Shown here piece by piece: positions 28,363 through 37,736 of a stretch of DNA of 64,000 nucleotides. The stretch is from Gammaproteobacteria bacterium (lineage in GTDB: Bacteria > Pseudomonadota > Gammaproteobacteria > Competibacterales > Competibacteraceae): NCBI GenBank assembly GCA_024235135.1, contig JACKMZ010000012.1, positions 42,641 through 106,640 on the forward strand. Reading direction: 5' to 3'. The position numbers were made by a program, and so were the translations under genes. The notes beneath the pieces were generated by a model. That model made no database searches. It was not told where the DNA came from and saw nothing but the letters and a program-made list of their open reading frames with translations. The stretch's first letter is position 1; the number at the start of each line of letters is the position of its first letter.

Positions 28363-28641
28363 TCATTGATGTTGACGTGCTGTCGAGACTTCGTCCGGCA
28401 GCACGATATTGAGTTCCAACACCTCGCACTCTCCCTCGCGATCCAAATGGACCTTGATCTGGTCCTGTTCGATGGCGACATACTTACGCACCACGTTCAG
28501 AATTTCCTGTTTCAATGCCGGCAGGAAGTCAGGATTTTTGCGCCGGCCGCTGCGTTCATGCGCGACGATAATCTGCAACCGCTCCTTGGCGACGGCCGCC
28601 GAGCGGTTGCGGGGGGTACGGAAGTAATCGAAGATGCTCAT
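28363..28641 (-). CDS. minE: Cell division topological specificity factor MinE
   Basis: MinE displaces MinD from the membrane at mid-cell and drives pole-to-pole oscillation. The 92-residue protein starts MSIFDYFRTPRNRSAAVAKER, with the MinD-contact/membrane helix, and has IVAHERSGRRKNPDFLPALKQEIL, the core of the family. Only 3 bases separate it from minD. Confidence 0.97.
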   Translation of the reverse strand: MSIFDYFRTPRNRSAAVAKERLQIIVAHERSGRRKNPDFLPALKQEILNVVRKYVAIEQDQIKVHLDREGECEVLELNIVLPDEVSTARQHQ

Positions 28642-28644
28642 TCC

Positions 28645-29460
28645 TCAACCCCCCTTGAATAGGCGCTGGAAAAAATTCTTCTTCTCGGCGGTAATGAAAC
28701 GGTGCGGCAAATCTTTACCCAGGAAACGGTCAACCAGATCGCCATAGGCTTTCCCCGCCTCGCTGGTTTCGTCCAGAACGACGGGCACGCCAGCATTGGA
28801 TGACTGCAAGACGCTGCGCGATTCGGGAATCACGCCTAACAAAGGAATACCCAGGATCTCCAAGACATCTTCCACCGTCAGCATGTCACCGCGATCGGCA
28901 CGATCCGGTGCGTAACGGCACAACACGAGATGCTCCTTGACGGGCTCGTCGCCCTGTTCGGCGCGGCGCGATTTACTGGCCAGGATGCCGAGTATGCGAT
29001 CCGAATCCCGCACGGATGACACTTCGGGGTTGGTCGTAATGAGGGCTTCGTCGGCAAAATAAAGCGCCATGTGCGCACCGCGTTCGATACCGGCCGGGGA
29101 ATCGCAAACGATGTAATCGAAATCCTGCTGGTGCAATTCCTTGAGGATACGCTCGACGCCATCGGCGGTAAGCGCCTCTTTGTCCCGAGTTTGCGAGGCG
29201 GGCAGAATAAACAAATTCTCAACCCGCTTATCCTTGATCAAAGCCTGGTTGAGATTGGCTTCGTGATTGATGACGTTGACGAAATCGTAAACGACACGGC
29301 GTTCACAGCCCATGATGAGGTCTAAATTGCGCAGGCCGACATCGAAATCGATGACGGCGGTCTTGTAGCCGCGCTGCGCTAAACCGGTGGCAAAACTGGC
29401 GCTCGTGGTGGTTTTGCCAACGCCTCCCTTACCGGATGTGACAACAATAACTCTCGCCAA
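28645..29460 (-). CDS. minD: Septum site-determining ATPase MinD
   Basis: MinD is a membrane-cycling ATPase that recruits MinC to block division at the poles. The 271-residue protein has the deviant Walker A SGKGGVGKTTTSA, DYIVCDSPAGIERGA, and a C-terminal amphipathic membrane helix (KKNFFQRLFKGG). Order minC-minD-minE is standard. Confidence 0.99.
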   Translation of the reverse strand: MARVIVVTSGKGGVGKTTTSASFATGLAQRGYKTAVIDFDVGLRNLDLIMGCERRVVYDFVNVINHEANLNQALIKDKRVENLFILPASQTRDKEALTADGVERILKELHQQDFDYIVCDSPAGIERGAHMALYFADEALITTNPEVSSVRDSDRILGILASKSRRAEQGDEPVKEHLVLCRYAPDRADRGDMLTVEDVLEILGIPLLGVIPESRSVLQSSNAGVPVVLDETSEAGKAYGDLVDRFLGKDLPHRFITAEKKNFFQRLFKGG

Positions 29461-29510
29461 ACTCTTTTCCTCCTAGCATTCGCAGAGAACAGAAACCAAC
29501 CCGTTATCCA

Positions 29511-30251
29511 TTATTTATACAAAGGGCTGATAACAAGCCGATCTTTTTCGAGATAAATCTGTACGGGTTTGTCGCGGTTGTCTTTGTACTGCTCTAGCTC
29601 CTCGATGAAATTCCATTGACCGGCGATGGAGACGAATTCCGCCTCTAACGAGTGACAAAATATCCGCGCTTCGGTATCACCCGTGGTGCCCGCCAGCGCC
29701 CGTCCCCGTAAGGTGCCGTAAACATGGATATTGCCGGCGGCGAGGATTTCGGCGCCGGCGCTGATCGGCCCGAGCAGAATAAGATCCCCGTCGGGGACGT
29801 ACACTTGCTGACCCGTGCGTATCGGGTGGGTTATGGTTCGATTATGCCGTACAGGCGCCGTTGGCGGCGATTCCGCGGCTGCCTTATCGCTGACTTTAGC
29901 GGGAGCGGGGCGTTGTTCCGGCAAAATGGGAATACCGGCGCGCAGGGCCGCGCTTTGCAGTTGCGCGTTGCCATGACGCACGCCGACCGGAATCAGCCCA
30001 TGCTGACGCAATAAATCATGCAGAAACGCGAAATCCGGAACAACGGTGGAATCCAGTGCCTCCAGGTCGATAACGAGCGGCAGATTCTTGAAAAAATCGG
30101 GGGCTTGGCGTGTCTTCTGCTCGAGATGATGGGCAATAGCTTCGCCATCAGCCTTGCGCAGGTGCATGACCGTCAAAGTAAACAGACTGCCCTTCAGTTC
30201 GAATGGGGAGGATTGCTCAGCCTGGAATCTCGTCGCTGATTCAAGTCCCAT
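29511..30251 (-). CDS. minC: Septum site-determining protein MinC
   Basis: MinC inhibits FtsZ assembly where MinD places it. The 246-residue protein has an N-terminal FtsZ-inhibiting domain (FELKGSLFTLTVMHL), a short Pro/Ala linker, and the C-terminal beta-helix domain that binds MinD: GQQVYVPDGDLILLGPISAGAEILAAG, then GNIHVYGTLRGRALAG. First gene of minCDE; divergent from gspE across a 189-base gap that must carry both promoters. Confidence 0.97.
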   Translation of the reverse strand: MGLESATRFQAEQSSPFELKGSLFTLTVMHLRKADGEAIAHHLEQKTRQAPDFFKNLPLVIDLEALDSTVVPDFAFLHDLLRQHGLIPVGVRHGNAQLQSAALRAGIPILPEQRPAPAKVSDKAAAESPPTAPVRHNRTITHPIRTGQQVYVPDGDLILLGPISAGAEILAAGNIHVYGTLRGRALAGTTGDTEARIFCHSLEAEFVSIAGQWNFIEELEQYKDNRDKPVQIYLEKDRLVISPLYK

Positions 30252-30440
30252 GATGCGTCATACGCACAATCGCTGCGCTCCATTAGCCTTTTTATTCTGC
30301 ACCGCTAGACTTTATACGCTCTGCAGGGGCACTGCAAGGGGCGGTGCTCGACATTGAAAACGCGGACAGTTAGGGTAGAAACGAATGTTTTCGAGTCCAT
30401 ATTATTTCCCGAAAAACCTTTTGTTAAGGGTTTCGCAACC

Positions 30441-31910
30441 ATGCTAAACCGTACCGTTCCCTATGCGTTCGCGAAGCGACATGGGGTGCTGCCCCTGGAG
30501 ACCAACGAAGGCTCGGTGAAGGTCGCTTACCGTCCCGGTATCAGCCATCTTAGCCTGGTGGAATTACGACGGTTTCTGGCTCTGCCGATACAACTCGACG
30601 CGGTGACGGCGGAAACCTTCGAGAGTCTGTTGCAAAACGTTTACGAAGGCGGTACCGGCGCGGCTCGCATGATGGAGGATTTGGGCGAAACCCTGGATCT
30701 CAGCCAGGTTGCCCAACAATTGCCGGAGCCCGAGGATCTTCTCGAAAGCGCCGATGACGCGCCGATCATCCGCTTGATCAACGCCTTATTGACCGAAGCC
30801 ATCAAGGAAAATGCCTCGGACATTCACATCGAATCCTTTGAACACAGTTTGCTGGTGCGCTTTCGCGTGGATGGCTTGTTGCGGGAGATATTGCAACCGC
30901 CGCGCGCCTGGGGAGCTTTGCTGGTCTCGCGCGTGAAAGTCATGGCGCAATTGGATATCGCCGAGAAGCGATTGCCTCAGGATGGCCGGATATCGCTGCG
31001 ACTGGCGGGACGGCCCGTGGATGTGCGCGTTTCCACCATCCCCTCCGGGCATGGCGAGCGGGTCGTATTGCGTCTGCTCGATAAGCGCGAGGGACGCTTG
31101 AACCTTCCGCAATTGGGAATGGAATCCGCCGCCGAAGTTCTCTTGGACAAGCTGATTCATCGGCCTCACGGCATACTTCTGGTGACCGGTCCCACCGGTT
31201 CCGGCAAGACGACTACCCTGTACGCGGCGCTCAGCCGTTTGAACGAGCGCCAGCGCAACATCATGACCGTGGAGGACCCCATCGAATATTACCTTGACGG
31301 CATCAGTCAGACCCAGGTTAACAGCAAGGTGGAGATGAGTTTTGCCAGGGGATTGCGAGCCATATTGCGGCAAGACCCCGATGTGGTCATGGTCGGTGAA
31401 ATCCGCGATCTGGAAACGGCTGAGATTGCCGTGCAGGCTAGCCTCACCGGTCATTTGGTGCTATCGACCCTGCACACCAACAGTGCGGTGGGCGCGATTA
31501 CCCGCTTGCGGGACATGGGCGTCGAACCGTTTCTTCTGTCCTCCAGCCTGATCGGCGTATTGGCGCAGCGTCTGGTGCGGGTGCTCTGCCCACGGTGCAA
31601 ACACCCCCAGCCCCCCGGCGCGGCGGAGATCCAGCTATTGGGATTGGACGACGACAGCCGTATTGATCTGTACGCGCCAGCCGGTTGCGACTATTGCAAT
31701 CAATCGGGTTATCGCGGTCGGACCGGCATTTTTGAATTGGTGGAGATCGATGCGCAGATGCAAACCATGATTCACGAAGGGGCCGGCGAGCAGGCGCTGG
31801 AACGGCATGCCCGTGCGCGTACGCCCAGTATTCGCGACGATGGTCGGCGCCGCGTGTCGGTCGGGATCACGTCGGTGGAAGAACTGGTTCGCGTAACGCA
31901 CGAAGACTGA
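30441..31910 (+). CDS. gspE: Type II secretion system assembly ATPase GspE
   Basis: GspE powers pseudopilus assembly in type II secretion. The 489-residue protein starts LNRTVPYAFAKRHGVLPLE, the GspE N-terminal domain. The catalytic domain has Walker A GPTGSGKTTTLYAAL, Asp box, Walker B (RQDPDVVMVGEIRD) and the His box LTGHLVLSTLHTN. A four-cysteine zinc knuckle (CPRCKHP...CDYCNQSG) is typical of GspE. A longer TTG reading from 30354 exists, but the ATG at 30441 fits the family start. It overlaps no other gsp gene except gspF; the rest of the system is not in the window. PilB is less likely, given the N-terminus. Confidence 0.9.
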   Translation: MLNRTVPYAFAKRHGVLPLETNEGSVKVAYRPGISHLSLVELRRFLALPIQLDAVTAETFESLLQNVYEGGTGAARMMEDLGETLDLSQVAQQLPEPEDLLESADDAPIIRLINALLTEAIKENASDIHIESFEHSLLVRFRVDGLLREILQPPRAWGALLVSRVKVMAQLDIAEKRLPQDGRISLRLAGRPVDVRVSTIPSGHGERVVLRLLDKREGRLNLPQLGMESAAEVLLDKLIHRPHGILLVTGPTGSGKTTTLYAALSRLNERQRNIMTVEDPIEYYLDGISQTQVNSKVEMSFARGLRAILRQDPDVVMVGEIRDLETAEIAVQASLTGHLVLSTLHTNSAVGAITRLRDMGVEPFLLSSSLIGVLAQRLVRVLCPRCKHPQPPGAAEIQLLGLDDDSRIDLYAPAGCDYCNQSGYRGRTGIFELVEIDAQMQTMIHEGAGEQALERHARARTPSIRDDGRRRVSVGITSVEELVRVTHED

Positions 31911-31914
31911 CGCT

Positions 31915-33132
31915 ATGCCGGCTTACCGCTTCGCCGCCTTGGATGCGCAAGGACAGACCCGCAAAGGATCGCTGGAAGGCGACACGCCGCGCCAGGTCCG
32001 GCAGATCCTGCGGGAACGTGGGCTGACTCCGATCCAAGTCGAGGAAATCGCGGGACACTCCCAGGCGAAGCACGATCGACGACTGGGTCGGCTGCGGCGC
32101 GTTAGTGCGACTGAACTCGCCCTGATCACTCGCCAACTGGCGACCCTGGTCAATTCCGGCTTGCCGTTGGAACAGGCGCTTGGCGCCGTGGCGCAACAGG
32201 CCGACCGATCGCGCTTGAGCAGCTTGCTGTTAGCGGTGCGTTCCAAGGTGTTGGAAGGCCATACCCTGGCGACGGCATTGGGTGAATTTCCAGGCGTTTT
32301 CCCGGAGTTGTACCGGGCGACCGTGGCGGCCGGCGAACAATCCGGACATTTGGATGTGGTCTTCGAACGCTTGGCTGACTATACCGAAGCCCGCCAACAA
32401 CTGCGGCAGAAAGTCGGGTTGGCTTTGTTTTATCCGGCCTTGCTGACCACGGTCGCGCTGTTGATCGTAATCGGTCTGCTGACTTACGTCGTTCCGCAAG
32501 TCGTTCAAGTGTTTGCCAGTATCGGGCAGAAGCTTCCTCTGTTGACCCGGCTCTTGATCGATCTCAGCGCCTTTTTCCAAGCCTACGGCTGGCTGATGTT
32601 GCTCGTGTTGATGGGGGGAGTCATCGGTTTCGGCTATGCGGTGCGCCGCCCCGACGTCCGCCGTCGGGTGGATCGCGGGTTGTTGCGCCTGCCGTTGCTG
32701 TCACGGTTGATTCGCGGAATCAACGCGGCCCGCTATGCCCGCACCTTCAGCATTCTCATGGCCAGCGGCGTGCCGGTACTGGAAGCGTTGAGGATCTCGG
32801 CACAGGTCATCGATAACCTGCCCATACGGGAGGCGGTGGAACAGGCGGCCATCAAAGTGCGGGAAGGTTCGAGTCTGAACGCCGCTATCGCGGCCAGCGG
32901 CTATTTTCCGGCGATGACGGTGCAACTCATCGCCAGCGGGGAGGCCAGCGGTCGCTTGGAAGCCATGCTGGAACGCGCCGCCATTCAGCAGGAGCGGGAA
33001 ACCGAAACCTTGATCGCGGCGCTGCTGGGCGTCTTCGAACCCGTTTTGATACTGCTGATGGGAGGCGTGGTGCTGACCATCGTGCTGGCCATCTTGTTGC
33101 CGATCTTCGATTTGAATCAATTGGTGCACTGA
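31915..33132 (+). CDS. gspF: Type II secretion system inner-membrane protein GspF
   Basis: GspF is the polytopic platform protein that couples GspE to the pseudopilus. The 405-residue length is normal. It begins MPAYRFAALDAQGQTRKG, has two GspF repeats (LITRQLATLVNSGLPLEQAL and ARTFSILMASGVPVLEAL), and three hydrophobic segments: near residues 170-195, 220-240, and at the C-terminus (VLILLMGGVVLTIVLAILLPIFDLNQLV). It starts 4 bases after gspE. Its 3-prime end overlaps tilS (opposite strand) by 16 bases. Confidence 0.93.
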   Translation: MPAYRFAALDAQGQTRKGSLEGDTPRQVRQILRERGLTPIQVEEIAGHSQAKHDRRLGRLRRVSATELALITRQLATLVNSGLPLEQALGAVAQQADRSRLSSLLLAVRSKVLEGHTLATALGEFPGVFPELYRATVAAGEQSGHLDVVFERLADYTEARQQLRQKVGLALFYPALLTTVALLIVIGLLTYVVPQVVQVFASIGQKLPLLTRLLIDLSAFFQAYGWLMLLVLMGGVIGFGYAVRRPDVRRRVDRGLLRLPLLSRLIRGINAARYARTFSILMASGVPVLEALRISAQVIDNLPIREAVEQAAIKVREGSSLNAAIAASGYFPAMTVQLIASGEASGRLEAMLERAAIQQERETETLIAALLGVFEPVLILLMGGVVLTIVLAILLPIFDLNQLVH

Positions 33133-34427
33133 CGGTTCAATTCCAGTATCCATCCAATTGCCTCGGGCCGCACGGCAAACTCCGCCGCGATCCACCCGTC
33201 CACCACGGCCACCAAGGCTTCATCGGCATACAACAACGGAAGACGATCGCGTTCCCAGGGCGGAACGCCAGCTTCCTGCCACAGCTTCTTCAAGGAGTGG
33301 ACCTGTTTTCGTCCGACGGGACGCAGGCATTCGCCACCGTGCCGGAAGCGAATGCTCAGCGCCCTTCCATTCAGCTTATCGGGATCGATGGCCTGGCCCG
33401 CCTGCCGGCGCCAGTGTAGAAAGCCGATACCGGGGATGTGGCATTCGCTGTCGGATAGATACAAAGAAAAATGAGAGTCGGGCACCGGGGGAGGCCGGGG
33501 TGTCATGGCGTATAGGCGTTGCCGGTAACGGCGGACTTCGCAACCCGGCCAGTGGACCAGCGGGCGGCGATCGGATGGTGCGGCGATGACCTCATGGACA
33601 ATCCGTGCCAGTTGTACCGCCGTCGGTGGCGGCAAATGCAAATCTCGTAACCAGTGACGCAGAACATTGCGCAGGCGGGGTTCGTCCAACTCCTGCAAGG
33701 CTGGAATCAGCAAACAACCAGTATCGTCCTCGCAACGCGTTGGGTGCAAGTCGGCGGTGGCCAGCGTATCCAATAATTCGGCCGCTTCGCCGCATAACCG
33801 GGCGGACCGGGCCAGGGTGCGCGCGCTAGCTGGCCAACGGCTTTTCAGGAGCGGGAGAATGTCGTGCCGCAGAAAATTACGATCGGGTCGCCGATCGGCA
33901 TTGCTGGTATCGTCTATCCATTGCAGACCGTGGCTTTGCGCATAGTCGGCGATTTCCGCCCGTGGGATCTCCAGCAGCGGACGCCAAAGCCAACCTCGGC
34001 CCAGCCGGGCAGCCATCGGCATGGCTGCCAATCCGCTGGGGCCGGACCCGCGCAGCAATTGCAACAACAGCGTTTCGGCCTGATCGTCTTGATGATGGGC
34101 CGTCAAGACGGCCGTATCGGGTTGCAATTGGCTTTGTAAAGCGGAATAGCGGGCATGGCGCGCCGCGGCTTCCGGGCTTTCTCCAGGTTGGGGCCGAGCG
34201 TCGACTGTCAGAATCCGCAAGGGGATATCCAGTTGCTCACAGATCACGCGACAATGCTCGGACCAATGCGGGGCTTCGGAATGCAGGCCATGATTCACGT
34301 GTACTGCACTCACGGAGCGATTCTCCGCCAGCGGTCGCTGACCAGCCAGCCAGCACAGCAGAACATGGGAGTCGATCCCGCCGCTGTACGCCACGAGCAA
34401 ATGCCGAATCGCCGGATGCTCGGCCAA
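33117..34427 (-). CDS. tilS: tRNA(Ile)-lysidine synthetase
   Basis: TilS converts C34 of tRNA-Ile(CAT) to lysidine so that it reads ATA. The 436-residue protein has the PP-loop VAYSGGIDSHVLL, HHQDDQAETLLLQLLRGSG, and the C-terminal TilS domains. The start is uncertain: TTG at 34427 leaves only nine residues before the PP-loop, and the frame is open further upstream (encoding ALNRAGIDLQSLL) without an ATG or GTG. A rarer start codon inside the 67-base gap after accA is possible. The gene overlaps gspF at its 3-prime end. Confidence 0.93.
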   Translation of the reverse strand: MAEHPAIRHLLVAYSGGIDSHVLLCWLAGQRPLAENRSVSAVHVNHGLHSEAPHWSEHCRVICEQLDIPLRILTVDARPQPGESPEAAARHARYSALQSQLQPDTAVLTAHHQDDQAETLLLQLLRGSGPSGLAAMPMAARLGRGWLWRPLLEIPRAEIADYAQSHGLQWIDDTSNADRRPDRNFLRHDILPLLKSRWPASARTLARSARLCGEAAELLDTLATADLHPTRCEDDTGCLLIPALQELDEPRLRNVLRHWLRDLHLPPPTAVQLARIVHEVIAAPSDRRPLVHWPGCEVRRYRQRLYAMTPRPPPVPDSHFSLYLSDSECHIPGIGFLHWRRQAGQAIDPDKLNGRALSIRFRHGGECLRPVGRKQVHSLKKLWQEAGVPPWERDRLPLLYADEALVAVVDGWIAAEFAVRPEAIGWILELNRQCTN

Positions 34428-34494
34428 CAGCGATTGCAGATCGATCCCTGCGCGGTTCAGAGCAAGCCTCGGGTGGTCGTGGCGGCCGCCGGAT

Positions 34495-35451
34495 TCAAGG
34501 CTTGAATATGCCGGGCCGCATCAAACGCTTATAGCGGCGGTCCAGTAACTCATCGCGGTCCAGTGACTCCAACTCCTTGAGCGCCTGGGTTAGGGCGCTT
34601 CCCAATCGTTGGGCTATCAACGCCGGATCACGATGGGCCCCTCCTAAAGGTTCCTCGATGACTTCGTCGATCAGAGTGAGCTGTTTCAACCGGCTGGCGG
34701 TGATGTTCATGGCCTCTGCGGCTTCCGGAGCCTTGTCGGCGCTTTTCCAAAGGATCGACGCGCAGCCTTCCGGGGAAATCACGGAATAGGTACTGTATTG
34801 CAGCATCAACAGCCGATCTCCTACGCCGATGGCCAGCGCACCGCCGGAACCGCCTTCGCCGATCACCGTGCAAATGATGGGAATACGCAACTGGGCCATG
34901 ACTATGAGATTTTTCGCGATAGCTTCGCTTTGCCCCCGTTCCTCCGCGCCGATACCGGGGTAGGCCCCTGGCGTATCGATGAAGGTCAATAGCGGTAATT
35001 GGAAGCGCTCGGCCATCTGCATCAAGCGCAGTGCCTTGCGATATCCTTCCGGGCGCGGCATGCCAAAATTCCGGTGAATCTTTTCCCGAGTGTCGCGGCC
35101 TTTCTGGTGCCCGATAACCATGACTGAGCGTCCGCCGAAACGGGCCAGTCCTCCGACGATGGCGTGATCGTCGGCGTAGGCCCGGTCGCCGTGCAGTTCC
35201 TGAAAATCCGTGAATAGACGATCCAGATAGTCCAGCGTATAGGGGCGCAGCGGATGGCGGGCGATCTGCGCCACCTGCCAGGCGCTGAGGGAGGCGAAGA
35301 TCGACTCGGTCAGCGCCCGGCTTTTGGCCTCCAGGCGGGCCATTTCATCGCTGATGTCCAATTCCGTGTCGCTGCAGAGAAAGCGCAGTTCCGACAGTTT
35401 GTCTTCCAGTTCGGCGATGGGTTTTTCGAAGTCCAGGAAATTGGGATTCAT
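34495..35451 (-). CDS. accA: Acetyl-CoA carboxylase carboxyltransferase subunit alpha
   Basis: AccA and AccD together transfer the carboxyl group from BCCP to acetyl-CoA. The 318-residue protein starts MNPNFLDFEKPIAELEDKLSEL and has GHQKGRDTREKIHRNFGMPRPEG, DTPGAYPGIGAEERGQSEAI and GEGGSGGALAIGVGD, all characteristic. It is followed by tilS on the same strand, a common pairing. accB and accC are at 6-8 kb in the window. Confidence 0.98.
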   Translation of the reverse strand: MNPNFLDFEKPIAELEDKLSELRFLCSDTELDISDEMARLEAKSRALTESIFASLSAWQVAQIARHPLRPYTLDYLDRLFTDFQELHGDRAYADDHAIVGGLARFGGRSVMVIGHQKGRDTREKIHRNFGMPRPEGYRKALRLMQMAERFQLPLLTFIDTPGAYPGIGAEERGQSEAIAKNLIVMAQLRIPIICTVIGEGGSGGALAIGVGDRLLMLQYSTYSVISPEGCASILWKSADKAPEAAEAMNITASRLKQLTLIDEVIEEPLGGAHRDPALIAQRLGSALTQALKELESLDRDELLDRRYKRLMRPGIFKP

Positions 35452-35650
35452 GGTGATGATCGTTTTATCCCGTATATCACCGATAATCGGTTGGGGGGAA
35501 ATTAGGGGCGGAAAAGAGGATCATACGGATATGGAGTCCCGCGACGCGAATTTCAAGAATAGGCCAGGCCGCCGCGCGATGTTCAATGGATTATCATGCT
35601 GATACACAACATATTTAATAAAGTTCAAAGCACCAGTTCGGGGAGAAGAC

Positions 35651-36697
35651 ATGCGCCCATTATTTTGGATAGTACCCATAGCCATCTTGTGTGCCTTAAC
35701 GGCCTGTCAGACCACGCCGCCGCCTCCTGAGACGGTGGCCGTCGATGAGAATCTCAGCGTCCGCGAGTATATCCAACGTGGAATGCGTTATCTGGAAGTC
35801 GGCGACGAGACCCATGCCCGCAGCGATTTCGGCAAGGCGTTGGAAAAAGAACCCAACAATCGCACGGCCCAAACGATGCTTGAACAGATCGACGCCGATC
35901 CGGAAGCTTATCTGGGCCGCGAGCATTTCACTTACACGGTGCAGCGGGGTCAAGCCCTATCCGTCATTGCCCAACGCTATCTCGGCAGTTCCCAGAAGTT
36001 TTATATCTTGGCTCGCTATAACGGAATCACCAATCCCAGCCAAATCGAGGTCGGTCAACAACTCAAAATACCTGGAAAACCCCGAGCGGAACCCGCCCCG
36101 CTCAAGCCATCGGAAGAACCTCCGGAAGACCGTGCAGCAACGCGCGAACGGCCGGAGCCGGTCCGGCCCAGCTTGGAATCGCCGCCGGTGGCCGCGGATG
36201 ACGCAAGCAAGGTCGTCCCCGCCATGGCGGAACCCGGAGGGCCCGTCGAAGCGTCCGGGCCAGCGGTCCAAACAGCGGATGAAACGGCCGTGGTGACCGA
36301 AACGATTCCGCCGGCCGCCCCGGCGCCGGTAGCGAGCTTACCCGCCCCGGAAAGTTTGCCATCCAAGCAAGACGCCGAAGCGGAAAGGCTTTATCAACGT
36401 GGCGTCGCGGAATATCAGGCCGGACAATTGGAGAAATCGTATGACACGCTAAACCAAGCCTTGCGTCTGGACCCGCAAAATACCGCGGCCCGTCAACAGG
36501 TCGCGGTGGTCAAGCCCGCGTTGGTGGACAAGTATCACAAGCAGGCGTTGGTGTTGTACAAAGAGCAGCAGAACATGTGCGGCGCGATCAGAGCCTGGGA
36601 CAAAGTACTGGCTTTGGACCCGAATCACAGTTCGGCTTTGACATATCAGGATCGCGCCCAGCGCATTGCGACCAAGCTGGGACAGAAGTGCCGCTAA
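35651..36697 (+). CDS. Lipoprotein with TPR and LysM domains
   Basis: A 348-residue lipoprotein: the signal ends in the lipobox LTAC (Cys19). Next come a TPR-like helical pair (about 36-75: YIQRGMRYLEVGDETHARSDFGKAL), a LysM peptidoglycan-binding domain (about 92-142: YTVQRGQALSVIAQRYLG...VGQQLKIP), a Pro/Glu/Ala-rich linker of about 100 residues, and a C-terminal TPR pair (ERLYQRGVAEYQAGQLEKSYDTL). It should sit at the outer membrane or inner leaflet and contact the cell wall. GGGGAGAAG precedes the ATG. The 199-base gap to accA holds both promoters. Exact function unknown. Confidence 0.85.
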   Translation: MRPLFWIVPIAILCALTACQTTPPPPETVAVDENLSVREYIQRGMRYLEVGDETHARSDFGKALEKEPNNRTAQTMLEQIDADPEAYLGREHFTYTVQRGQALSVIAQRYLGSSQKFYILARYNGITNPSQIEVGQQLKIPGKPRAEPAPLKPSEEPPEDRAATRERPEPVRPSLESPPVAADDASKVVPAMAEPGGPVEASGPAVQTADETAVVTETIPPAAPAPVASLPAPESLPSKQDAEAERLYQRGVAEYQAGQLEKSYDTLNQALRLDPQNTAARQQVAVVKPALVDKYHKQALVLYKEQQNMCGAIRAWDKVLALDPNHSSALTYQDRAQRIATKLGQKCR

Positions 36698-37629
36698 TCC
36701 GGGTCGTGGTTCGGCGGCGAGGCTTGCCCCGCGTTGAACTTGGTCGAGGAACGGTGCCGTTTGAGCGTGCTCACGTCGAATTGCACTGTGCTGTCGTTGA
36801 CGTCACGTTCGGAAGTCTGCGGGGTTTCCGCGGCGTCGCCGGAACTGTTTTCGAGCGTGATGCGGCTGTGTTGGAGAAACTCGGCCAGATGATTGAATGT
36901 CAGGAAAATGCGGCCCACTTCATCGTCCCGGTTTTCGACGATTCGACATTCGTAGCGCCCCCACACCAGCTCCGTCAAGGCTTGTCCGAGTATGCGTAGC
37001 GGTCGGCGCAAGCGGGCCGCGAGCAAATAGGATAGGAAACCGCTAGCGAGGACCAACGCGACGCCTTGCATGATCAGCGTGGCCAACAGAGCGTTTTGGC
37101 CCGTGGGCGCCGTCAAGCCGAGATGGATGCGGCCGATTTCCGCCTGTTGGAACAGAATCGGTACTTCGAAGTGCAGGAATTCGCCTTCCGGTAAGGTGAC
37201 GCGGTAGACACGACCGTCATCGGTTTCCCTCAGCAATTCACCGGACTGCAATCCAATCCGGGCCTGATCGACTCCGGCGGGATCGGTGCTGCCGCGCATG
37301 CGTCCTTGTTGATCGGTGATGCTCAAATAGCCGACGACTTGTTCCCGGCCGATACCTTCGGCGACCATCTGTATTCCCACCCAGTCTTCGAGCAGGACCG
37401 CATCGGCGTTTTCCACCGCCAGCAGCCTGGCTAGGGAAATACCTTGTTCGACCAGTTGGCTGGTCAGAATACGCGTGTGCTGCTGATAGATGAGCAGGCC
37501 CCCGAGCAGGGAAATCAGCGCCATGGTTCCGGCAATCAGCAAGGTCCAGCGCGCCCGTACCGACACCCTGGGCAACGAAAATGAACCCGGCTTGGCTGAG
37601 GATGGCGCTTGTTCTCCCCTATCCGACAT
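36694..37629 (-). CDS. Membrane protein with periplasmic sensor region and HAMP domain, no output domain
   Basis: The 311-residue protein has a first membrane helix at about residues 28-48 (TLLIAGTMALISLLGGLLIY) and a periplasmic region of about 125 residues. A second helix (LATLIMQGVALVLASGFLSYLL) leads into a HAMP domain (RLRRPLRILGQALTELVWG...VGRIFLTFNHLAEFL). The remaining 60 residues are polar, with no kinase, cyclase or GGDEF domain. It may be a remnant of a larger sensor, or relay a signal to a partner. ATG at 37629 with AGGAAAGG upstream was preferred to 37722. It overlaps the LysM gene by 4 bases at the stops. Confidence 0.78.
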   Translation of the reverse strand: MSDRGEQAPSSAKPGSFSLPRVSVRARWTLLIAGTMALISLLGGLLIYQQHTRILTSQLVEQGISLARLLAVENADAVLLEDWVGIQMVAEGIGREQVVGYLSITDQQGRMRGSTDPAGVDQARIGLQSGELLRETDDGRVYRVTLPEGEFLHFEVPILFQQAEIGRIHLGLTAPTGQNALLATLIMQGVALVLASGFLSYLLAARLRRPLRILGQALTELVWGRYECRIVENRDDEVGRIFLTFNHLAEFLQHSRITLENSSGDAAETPQTSERDVNDSTVQFDVSTLKRHRSSTKFNAGQASPPNHDPD

Positions 37630-37736
37630 ATTGCGAACCTTTCCTGGAGTTATTGGGTCAAGGTTTATTGTAACGTGGCTTGCGCGGGGTATGTCACTCA
37701 TCGCAGGCCGGTTTTTTCCCACTAGGGTGATTGTGG

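Noticed and set aside
30441..33132. PilB/PilC (type IV pilus) instead of GspE/GspF
   Set aside because: The N-terminal domain and the four-cysteine knuckle fit GspE, although no other gsp gene is in view to confirm it.
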